From: Plasmodium malariae
Taxonomy: Eukaryota > Apicomplexa > Aconoidasida > Haemosporida > Plasmodiidae
NCBI RefSeq assembly: GCF_900090045.1
Contig: NC_041786.1
Coordinates: 62,001 to 126,000, forward strand
Reading direction: 5' to 3'
DNA length: 64,000 nucleotides
Below are positions 54,301-64,000 of this stretch, piece after piece. The number at the start of each line of letters is the position of its first letter. The first letter of the stretch is position 1. Below the pieces are notes generated by a model, which was given only the letters and a program-made list of their open reading frames with translations, did not search any database and was not told where the DNA came from. The position numbers were made by a program, and so were the translations under genes.

Positions 54301-55607
54301 ATATAGACGTAATATATTTTTTTTTTTGGTATCGTAGCCTTGCAATTTCTTTTATAATAAAAAAATTTTAAATAAATACAAAAATAAAGAATATTTCTTA
54401 TTTTACATTCAATTTTGTATGTTAAATTTTATTTCCTGTATTTTAAAAAAAAAAAAAAATAAAAGGCTTATTATAAACAGTGAAACTAAATAATTTTAAT
54501 AATTAAACAATTAACAGAACTCATTTTGTCAATCCTGTTATTAATTTTATTTAAAATAAATTCATCCCTAAAATTTGTAAAATAAATTTATATATTAATT
54601 CGAATAATAATACAATATAAAAATTTCATTAAAAATAAAATATTTTAAAAAATACAAACATAAAAAAATTAATATCTAATTAAAAAAAAAAAGAAAAATT
54701 AATATAATAATATATATATATTTATAACTATTATTGCATGAGTAAAAAATGCTAAATTCATAACATTAAAAAAATGTAATAAGTGCTACCTAATGACATT
54801 TTTTCATTAGTATTCTCCATTTTCTTTTTTATTTTTTTTATATTTTTTATATTTTTTATATTTAAATTATTTTTGTCGGAGAGTAATTTTAAAAATTTTA
54901 AGAAAAAATAGGAAAAAAAAAAAATTATAATTTATTCTACCCATTTTTTTACATCGAATTAGAATAATGCATATTTTATCTAAGTATATTTTTTTTTTAT
55001 AAAATTTATTATCCCCATGGTAAAAACAGAAAATAAAAATATATCTTTTAAAATTATAATAGTTTTAAAAATACTAATATAAAAAAGATAATATTATCTT
55101 AAAATTATTAAAATCAACAAAATTTCCCTATATTTATTATATTGATATTTGATATTCATATAGCAATATATAAATTTTTTTTTTTTTTTTTTTTTAGAAC
55201 TCTAAAAAAACAATAATTAAATTAATATATTTTTATAAAAATTATTTTGAATTCTAAAAAAAATATTATATAAAAGTTAATAATTACTAAAACAAGATTA
55301 ATATTTTTAAATTAAATTAAAAAAATAACAATCAAAATTTTTTGAAAAATTTTAATCTGTATTTTATATTGATAATAGGCTATATTAATACATATATATA
55401 CCAACAATTGAAATTCCTATTAAAAAGAAAGGACCATAGTATTATATTAGTAGTATATTACTATAATATAATTTTTTTACCACTACTATTATTTTTACTT
55501 AGAATTAATATTTAATATTGAAATAAGGATATTATTATATATATACGAATACAAATACAACTTTTAATATAAAAGCATATAATTTTATATAAAATTTATA
55601 TATAAAA
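51304..55607. other. 4.3 kb gene-free strand-switch region
   Basis: It separates the minus-strand gene at 50451-51303 from the plus-strand gene at 55608, so it should hold two divergent 5' regions. It is very AT-rich with many A- and T-runs (53611-53635, 55178-55196). I see no gene and no conserved motif. Confidence 0.5.
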
Positions 55608-56186
55608 ATGAGAATTATTTCAGATAGTTTTTTCCCAGAATACGATTACTATGGGAGCGTAATCCAAAGATTTAGTTCAATTAGATCTTTTTTTCCCCAA
55701 ACAACAACACATCATCATTATTTGTACACTTATAATCAAAATGATAATTCAGTCGCCCATATAATTACTGTTTATTTGTTTTTATTCATATTTTTATCAA
55801 TGTGCTACAGATTAATTGATTCGGTATATATATAATAAGATTATAAATACATGACTAAAATAAGAGAGGGATAATGCCTTTTTTATTATATTTTATACTG
55901 TATTTTAGTTAATTAGGAAAATATTACATTTGGATGTATATATATTATATACATTTAATTTTTTTTTTTAATATTATAGGTGTTTTTCGAAGGTAGATTA
56001 GTAGAAAGGTTGTTTAATTCAAACGAAGAAGAGGAAGATCCAGTGAATGCCCCAATAGAACAGGAACAGAATAACGAACAAAATGCAGAAAACACTGAAT
56101 GCAAACCAGAACTAAGAGATGAAGAACAAGTTAAAGAAAAATTAGAGAACCTCGAAACACAAGAAAAAGAATGTCAAGCTATATAA
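55608..56186 (+). CDS. Small single-TM protein with acidic tail, unknown function
   Basis: Two exons, 55608..55823 (72 residues) and 55980..56186 (68 residues): 140 residues. The intron is 156 bp (GTATAT donor, ATTATAG acceptor, phase 0). The N-terminal part is polar with a TTTHHH stretch. A single hydrophobic segment (HIITVYLFLFIFLSMCY, about 51-67) ends exon 1. Exon 2 begins VFFEGRLVERLFNSNEEEE and continues with a Glu/Asn/Gln-rich tail. It has no canonical RxLxE motif and no cleavable-looking N-terminal signal, so it may be a type II or tail-exposed membrane protein. Both exons stay open, the splice sites are good, and base use is coding-like. I do not recognise the family. The neighbouring plus-strand gene is the tryptophan-rich antigen, 3.2 kb away. 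Confidence 0.68.
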
Positions 56187-59100
56187 GAAGTGCTAGGTTG
56201 TTATTTTAAATAATCTAAAGATTAATTAATTGTTTATAATATTACCATATTACGTATTATATAAAAATATATGCATTTATGAATAGAAAAAAAATTTATA
56301 ATTATTATATCAGTAGTGTTTTTTCCTTCACTGTTACATCAATGAATATTTTTTTTTTCCATGTGTGAACTTGTAATTTGTCATGTCCAAAAAAAAAAAA
56401 AAAAAAAAAATTCATTCTTAATGAAATATATTTATTCGGTTGTATATTGAACTCACCAAAAAATAAACTGAAGTGAAATAACTTTTTTTCTGCATTTTGT
56501 TTTTTATTTACGGTTTTTATAAAATTCATACTGAGTAAAATTTATAAAAGTCTTCATAAATATATCACCATAATTAATTGCGTAACCATTTTTTAAGAAA
56601 AGTTTTTTTATCATTATTACCCAAAGAGAAAAAGAATATAATGCAATACATTTTTAAATTAAAATCTCCATATAAAATAACTTACGATTCCCTTTCTTTT
56701 TAATTAAATTTTAAACAATTGAGGGATAATATGAGTTAGAGCAAAAATAAACATCTCTTTAAAATAGAGAATAAAATAAATAGCTAAAGAAATTTTTTTT
56801 TTTATTCCATATGGTTAATAACGCATACGTATTCTATGATATATACATACTTAAATTATATACGTGATGTGTTATTATTTGTTATAATACTAAAATTTCT
56901 TTTCTTTTTTTAGCTTATTTCTGTGAATTTCTGAAAAATTAAAGAACATTCGTTTTATTTTAATATTTTATTTTTTATTCCTTTTTTATCTTTAATGAAT
57001 TTATTGACATTTATTATATTTAATTTATGCAAATTAAAAGGATATATATATATATATACATTTTTTTTTGTTGTTGTTTTTGTTGTAACATTTTAAAATG
57101 AGCTTTAATTTTTGCATTTTACTTAAAAAACTATAAAAATGTATATAAAAACTGGTAAACTAACTATTACTTAAAAAAAAGAAAAACTTCGCCGAACTTG
57201 ATTATACTAATAACGGATATGATTTAGTTTTTTTTTACATTACTTATTAAAATAATGTTTCTTCCTTTTATTTCTGTTATGTTTATATAATATTACTACA
57301 AAACTACATAGTATAATTGTAGTATTTCGTAAAATCACCCCTTCATATATTAACGAATATATATATGTGCACATAAGCATAACTCAGCTTTATTTTATTT
57401 ATAGTTAACTTTTATTGTATAAAATATATTAAGAAAATGTGTCTACACTTTAAGGAAAATGATGTGCCAAAATATTTTAAATTGTGTAAACTTTACACAA
57501 TTGTTAAAGAAATAATATATACAAAAATCTTAACGAAAATATATAATATAATAATAAAATAACTCTTATTTATGAATACTCATGTTAATTCGCAATATAT
57601 TATGTAGCATCGATGAGTAGTTACTTTATATACTCTACGTGTATGTCAACCTTATGTTCATATGAATTTCACTTTTTAATTTTACTCTTACCATCACAAA
57701 AATATAACATACCTTCAAAAATTAAAAAATGAATTGGGGATTTATATTATATATATTTTAACAAAAAAAAAAATAAAAAGCATTTTTAAGAAATAACAAT
57801 TTAAAAATCATTAGCACGTCACTTTTAAGCTTTATTTTAATAAGGTTATTTTCTTATTAGGAATATTATGAAAACATATAAAATATTATTTAATCGAATG
57901 TCCATTTATAAATGATCGAACTATTATTAATATCTATTTTGAATATAAAATATACTTTTTCCTCTTTTCAAAAAATATATTACCATCACTGTATGTTCCC
58001 GTTGTCCTTTGATTTCAACTTATTATGAATGCTATTGCATACGAACCAACAGTAAAGAGTAAATTAAAAAAAAAAATTGTTCATCACAGACAATTCAAAA
58101 TTTCCTATTTAAAAAAACATTTAAAAGAAAAAGCGAAAAAATCATGGAAGCACTAAATAGTAGATTTATATATTAATTTCGGTTACTATATTATATATAA
58201 TAAGAGAGAAAAAATCTTAAAAATAATGATAAAAAAAATAGAAGAAAAGCTACTAAAATAGTATTACAGCACTGAAAAAAAAAAAGTATATTAGTACAAC
58301 TAAAAAAAAGAAAAAAATATATATTAATACAAAATTTGAAAGTACCAGAACATTATAACAATTACTTAAAAATAAAAAATAAAATTAAAAATTACTAATT
58401 AAATTTTAAAAAGTATATGAAATTATATTATATCTTATAGTTGGAACAAGTAACAGAAGGTGTGGTTTTAAAAAACTACCCAATATCAAGTTTATACTTA
58501 TTTTAATATATGTAAATTTTTTTTTTTCTTTTTTTCTTTTATAAAATTATTTTAAAATTAGGACATGTGTTAACTTTGTCAATCATTTTAGAATCATTCT
58601 TAATAAATAAGATTAATAAGTTGTGTTAACATTATTATAAAAAAGGTAATTATATTATATACAGAAAAAATATATACTAGTAAATATGTCATAAAAATAA
58701 TAATATATTTTTTGAACTTAATTACATTTAAAAAAATTTTTTATAAAATTCCTTTATTTTTTTTTTTTATTGTGTTTTACAACCTTTTTAGAGCATTATG
58801 TGAAATACTACTTTTTTTTTCAATATATATCTTATTCTTTATAAATAAAAAGAAAAAAGAAGTTTAAATAATATAATTGTCAACTTATTAAATGGATTAA
58901 GGTAAAAAAATGAAAAAAAAGAGATTTTTTAAAATTGTCATAAGTATAAAATTATTAAAATTTCTTTTAAAAAATTAAAAAAGAATAGGCCTTATTATTA
59001 AGAAATAGTATATTTTATGCTCAAAAAAAATATTAGTTGTAAAACATAAACATTATCATGTAGTTGAGAATAATACAGAGGTATTTGTATAGAAGGCCTT

Positions 59101-59385
59101 AAAAAAGTTGTAGTTGAAAAAAATTTTACATTAATTTTATCTGTTTTCATCTTTTTGTTCTATTTTAATTTTATTTGTATTTTAGTAATAAGAAAAATTG
59201 TTAGATTTACTTTTCCCTTAGTTTTTTTTTTCCTTTTTTTTTTTTTTTTTTTTTTTCATTGTTGTGGTTACCATTTTTTAGAAATTGTAACTGCACCATA
59301 TTTTAAATTATAGTAAAAAAAAATAAGGAGAATAATTATTCAATAATAAAAGAAATTATTACTCTTTTGTAAAATATTTAAAATT
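56187..59385. other. Intergenic, 5' flank of the tryptophan-rich antigen gene
   Basis: No gene supported. It holds a 23-bp palindrome at 57480-57502, a 41-codon open frame beginning at 57437 and spanning it, long A/T homopolymers (56391-56410, 59237-59256) and an (AT)n run at 57042-57058. Confidence 0.5.
57480..57502. other. Perfect 23-bp palindrome
   Basis: AATTGTGTAAA-C-TTTACACAATT: 11-base arms around one central base. Confidence 0.85.
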
Positions 59386-59606
59386 ATGGGAGATGCTTTA
59401 CAGGCAAGCGGATTTTATCCAATGCATTTAGCTACTCCTATTTTAAATAAAGGACTAAATGTTGGCAAAACAATTTCAGGAAAACTTGATTACCGTACAG
59501 TTTCTAATGTATTATTAACCACAACCTTTTTCATTCTTTATAAAATTTTTAACCGTTATAAAAATCTAAAAGTAAGAAGAAACGGATATATGTTTAGTAT
59601 ATAATC

Positions 59607-59657
<51 letters not shown>

Positions 59658-61389
59658 AATGTAAAGACATTGTGTACTTTCTTCTCATTTTCCTTAACGA
59701 TGTGAATTAAAATCCTGCGTTAACATAAAAAAAAAAAAAAAAAAATAATTAACCCTTTTTAATCCCTTTTTATAAAATATAATGTAGCTTCCGCAGATAC
59801 AAGGTCAGGATATACTATATGATGTAACAAGCTCGCAATTAAAAGAAACTCCTGAAATGTTAGTAGAAAAACATTTAAAAAAAATAGAAAATCATAAAAA
59901 AAAAGTAGATGCAGCAAAAAATTGGTTAAAAGATGTGGAAAAAAGAATAAACGAAGAAACAAAAAAGATAGAAGTTGCAACAAGAAGTTGTCCAGCTGAA
60001 TCCACAAGACCCGTAAAAGAATCATCACATAAAACAGTTACCCAAGAAGAAGAGATTAAATTAGATGATGGAACAAATGAAAAACAAATAATTGAAAAGG
60101 GAGTCGATAAAATACAAAAAGGGTTAAAAAGAATTGAAGAACTTATGGAAAAATATGATAATGGTTCAGGAAAAGTGTTTAAAGACCACTTAGGATCATA
60201 TCGCCACGTAGTAGAAATACCTGAAGATAAGATGAAAGAATTTGATGAAGGATTAGAATTATTTCAAGAAGGAATAAATTTAATTAAAGATCGTGTAAAA
60301 TCCTATCCAGGTGGAGAAGATGTAGACGAAATAAAAATTGAATTTGAAGAACAAGATAAAGGTGAAAAACGTGTTTCTTCACGTTCTCGTAAGTGTAATG
60401 TGGTGGAAGAGTCATTATCTAAGGAACAAGAAGGAACATTTTATGACAAGAAGTCTTTAGTAGAAGAATGGATAAAACAAATTGATAAAATGATAAAAAA
60501 GGAAACAGATAAAATTAAGGAAGAAGTTGCAGCTGATATTATACCACAAGCACAATATATACAGAGAGAAGAAGAGGGAAAAGAATATAATGAGGAAAAT
60601 AAATTGGAAGATCAGAAAGAAAAAGAAACAAAAGAATCGCATGTTATAACACAGGAAGTTCAAACAGATAAAAGTAGCTATGCAGTAGTAGAAGGGAAAT
60701 CTGAGGAATGGAAAAATTGGATGAATGATATGGAAAAAGTTGAATGGAAACGCTTTTTGGATTTATTGGAAAATCATAAAAAAAAATGGCTTCAAAGCAA
60801 AGAAATTGAATGGGATAATTGGTTGACAAATGTACATTATAATTGGATTGGATTTATTAATAAATTAGAAGGAGAATTTATAAATGATAAAATAAGCATT
60901 TGGAATAATTGGAAAGAAAAGGATTGGAAAGGATACATAGAAATGGAATGGAAACGTCATATGAAAGTGAAATGGATCAATTTGGTAAAAGAAAATGATA
61001 ATTTTTGGGAAATAAAAGTTTTTTATTATTGGGATAAATGGCATAGTAAAAAGTTGAAAGAATGGAAAAGTAAACATTGGAAATGTGATGAATATGAAAT
61101 GTGGATAAAATCAGAAAAAAATATACAGAATGATACAAAGTTTGATGAATGGAAGAAAAGACTACAAAAGGAAAATAATGAATGGGAAAAATGGATAAGT
61201 GAAAAAAAAGATATATTGATGGATATGAAATGGCCACAATGGGAAAAATGGAAAGAATACAAATGGAAATATTTAAATGAATGGTTGCGACGGGTTGAAC
61301 AAGAGTGGTTAAACCAGAAACCATGGGAAACATGGATGAAGGAAAGGAATAGTCTTTATGAATCACATGAAAAAGAGGTATCTATGTAA
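59386..61389 (+). CDS. Tryptophan-rich antigen
   Basis: Two exons, 59386..59571 (62 residues) and 59788..61389 (533 residues): 595 residues. The intron is 216 bp (GTAAGA donor, ATGTAG acceptor, phase 0) and contains an (AT)n run. Exon 1 (MGDALQASGFYPMHLA...) has a hydrophobic segment near residues 41-54 (SNVLLTTTFFILYKIF) that may serve as a signal or anchor. A charged, Lys/Glu-rich middle with coiled-coil character follows. From about residue 368 to 585 a C-terminal domain contains 29 tryptophans in spaced W-x-x-W patterns (EEWKNWMND, EWDNWLTN, DKWHSKKLKEWKSKHW, QWEKWKEYKW, EWLNQKPWETW). This is the Plasmodium tryptophan/threonine-rich antigen C-terminal domain. Proteins of this family are found at the merozoite or red-cell surface and several bind red-cell proteins. 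The gene is intact and the most confidently named in the window. Confidence 0.92.
59605..59654. repeat. (AT)n microsatellite in the intron
   Basis: About 20 AT dinucleotides, with short interruptions, just after the donor of the tryptophan-rich antigen intron. Confidence 0.9.
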
Positions 61390-64000
61390 AATGACAGTGA
61401 AGAAAAAAGTTCATTCAATTCTTGAAATTCAAAATTTATTTTCTCATCTTATTGAAACACGTTATTAGAGTTTATATGCCTTTACAATGAATAAATAAAG
61501 CGGAAATTAAATAATAAGTAAACAAAAAAATCAATAACATTAAATATGGGTTGCACATCTTTTAAAAAGATAATTTCACGGTGTTGCTGTAAATAAATTG
61601 TGGAATTTTCCTTTCATAAATATATGTTATTTTTATGTGCTGTCAATATGGTATTTCATACGTATAATTTTGTTTGAAAGGGAAATGTAAAAACAACTAT
61701 TTTTGTTGTTTAAGTGCTTCCTATAATTTTTCTTTAACTTTTTTTTTTTTTTTTTTTTTTTCACTTCTTTTAATAAATTTATTTTAATATATTAAAATTA
61801 GAAAAAGCTAATTGTTTGAATTTTGTTTTTGTGTTTTTTTTATTATACAAAATTTATATTTTTACAGAATTATTATACTTTAATATATGTTGTCATACAC
61901 AAAACTTTTAATAAGTAATAAACCCATATATGTAAATATAAATAGGTAATTACATCTATTTGCACATTAATTACGAGTATGAATATTTTCATTACAATTA
62001 TTTTTTGCTTCACTGTTAAATCTATACGACGTAATTTAGTCTAATTAATATTTCTGCTCATAATATAAAAAAAATATAAAAAAAAGAAAAAAAAATTTCA
62101 ATTTTATAATAATTACTCTGTGCATACAATGACTGTTTCCTAATCAAAATACTTACGCATTAAAATATTTTTTCTTCATATCAATGGAAATTTGATTTCC
62201 TATAATTGTAACATAAACTATGACGTTTCCATAAATATATTACCTTTTAGATATTTTGTTATTTTTTCATTAAATATAAATCGCATACCTACATGTACAC
62301 ATGTATAAGGATTAACACATATATTTAAACACCTTAATTTGCACATATATTTTATACAAAAGTTATAAACAGTGTTATCATAAGGCTCTTTTTCCCTTCA
62401 TAATTAAAAAATAAGAACATCCCATATATCTCTGAAATGGGAAATTGAGTTGAGGTTATTATATAACATTAAGATAAGCAAAATAGTAAAATATGTTTAA
62501 AAAGACATTACAAAGTAAAATGATACAAATGTTAAATAACCTTTATTATTACCATTTGTATATATTTGCCTAAGATAACAAAATCATATTACGTTAAACA
62601 TAAATTTACATAAATACTTTTACATAATATACACAAAGAATAAACATTAAACTGTAATTTAAAACACTCGTCATCAATGAGTTTAATTATCCATTAAAAT
62701 ACAATTTTTAAATTTACGTATATATTGAAAAATTATACTTTATTTGTGAATCTAATTATTTACACAATTTAAAGAAAAGATAAGGAAAAAAAAAAAAAAT
62801 AAAATAAAATAAAGCTGTTTTTATATAATATTTTACACTCTACATTTGTCTAAGTAGGTAAAATTATTAAGAAAAATTAATACACTATTCAAACATTCTA
62901 TAAAAAAAAAAAAGTTAAGCAAAGCCAATTTTTGTACGTTCCTTCCTTAATTTTCCGTATAAAATAAAAATAATCCTTTGAATAAATGGCCTTCCTATAA
63001 ATTAATAGTTCTTTGTTATTTTTTTTTTCTTATCTAACAAATGAACACTTTCAATAATTTATTCTTATGAACAAAAGATGTATACGTCACTGCAATAATT
63101 TCAATGCATAACTCCAATTTCTACTTTGTGAAAAAATGTACAAGTGACAAGCAGAAACACTATAGTATAAATAAATATCATAAACTAATCGATCAAATAT
63201 GGAAAAAAGAAAATTTCTTTAAAAATTTTAACTATAATTTTGTTTTTTGGAAAATATTTATAAAATGCATACATAATCGTTTATTAAAATTAACTGTTAA
63301 CTTTATATACACAATATAAGTTAATTTAATAACATAACATGTGGGACTAATCATTCAAAAGAGTATTTAAAGTATATCGCACATCGTTTTTATTGTTATA
63401 ACTTGGTGAATATATATTTTGTGTGCATAATCTATTTAATTAGGTTTATTTATACTTTAAAAATAAAATCTATTATTTGTTTTTTTTTCTCTTCTTCATG
63501 AGTGTCTTGCAGTTAACTTGGTAATGAATTATTTTTTCAAAATAGTATTTTAAAAAATTCCACAAAAACTAATTCTATTGAAAAAGAGAGCATTATCTTT
63601 GTAAATTTTTTTAATACTTCTTAATAATACTCTTCATTTATATTACACAGTAAATATATGTTCATTAATGATTTTTGTTATAAAATGATAATGTGTTCCT
63701 CTTAAATTTTTACCTTATATTTTTTCTAGTGAACTGCGTGTTAAGGATTTACTGTAGCCATTAATAACGAATAAATGTAAGGTAAATTCTGATTGAACAT
63801 ATTATCACAGTATACTTTCTAAGTAACTAAATATAAGTTCGTCAATAAGTCATATATTATATTTTAACTGAATTTATTCTATAAATCTAATTATTCAGTG
63901 ATCTTTTAAAGATAAATTACTAAGTACTTCTAATATAATAAATATAAAAATTATTTTCCATTGAAAAAGCAAACAAAAAAATTAAATATATTCTTTTTAA
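61390..64000. other. 3' flank of the tryptophan-rich antigen; nothing certain
   Basis: No gene is supported. An open frame of 71 codons at 63104-63319 (MHNSNFYFVKKCTSDKQKHY...) is polar enough to be a fragment but has no recognised motif or splice context. Homopolymer runs are at 61740-61760 and 62789-62800. Confidence 0.4.

Noticed and set aside
59759..61366. Several minus-strand frames opposite the tryptophan-rich antigen
   Set aside because: Shadows of a purine-rich coding strand; the plus-strand frame has clear domain content.
1..64000. Telomere repeats, tRNA, rRNA, CRISPR arrays, transposons
   Set aside because: Looked for GGGTTYA-type repeats, cloverleaf-like GC islands and mobile-element signatures; none seen. 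The GC-richer patches read as decayed antigen genes instead.

Overview
The window looks like a subtelomere of a human malaria parasite, most likely Plasmodium malariae or a very close relative. The reasons are an A+T content of about 80%, two-exon genes with short hydrophobic first exons and small introns, and the gene families present. These are an STP1 remnant, a fam-l/fam-m type remnant, pir remnants, PHIST genes, a family of small exported proteins with two C-terminal membrane segments, and a tryptophan-rich antigen. The fam-l/fam-m type is the strongest pointer to P. malariae. The species is an inference from family recognition; no search was run.

Left part (1-35 kb) is mostly a gene graveyard. 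It starts with a decayed STP1 intracellular domain (1-1275). Next come an exported-protein gene (4759-5722) and a diverged duplicate of it (11176-12064) whose splice acceptor is destroyed; the two lie in a duplicated block about 6.4 kb apart. Between and beyond them are a decayed pir on the minus strand (about 6.3-6.94 kb), a decayed fam-l/fam-m gene on the minus strand (16224-17056) and an unassigned decayed stretch (20.28-21.06 kb). A larger exported-protein gene with about 20 NGLK repeats (24110-25977) is broken by a one-base deletion in an A-run. It is followed by a decayed pir (26869-27576), an orphan second exon of the exported family (29194-29349), and diverged tandem repeats at 30.25-31.13 kb and 33.2-34.8 kb.

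Middle part (35-44 kb) has no intact gene. It holds a perfect-looking 59-bp tandem duplication and a cluster of three short open frames (40.8-42.25 kb) that may be another decayed gene.

Right part (44.6-64 kb) carries intact genes: two PHIST proteins and one exported two-membrane-segment protein on the minus strand, then a small single-membrane-segment acidic protein and a 595-residue tryptophan-rich antigen on the plus strand. The strand switch lies in a 4.3 kb gene-free stretch. The gradient from wrecks to intact genes suggests that the telomere lies to the left and the chromosome core to the right.

As a set, the intact genes encode proteins predicted to enter the secretory pathway and, for most, to be exported into the host red cell. 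Four members of the exported family share the same layout: a 28-29 residue exon 1, an RxLx[G/T] export-like motif, a variable middle, a D-x(2)-[YF]-E...L[LIM] block and two C-terminal membrane segments. They look like one lineage that diverged through the middle region.
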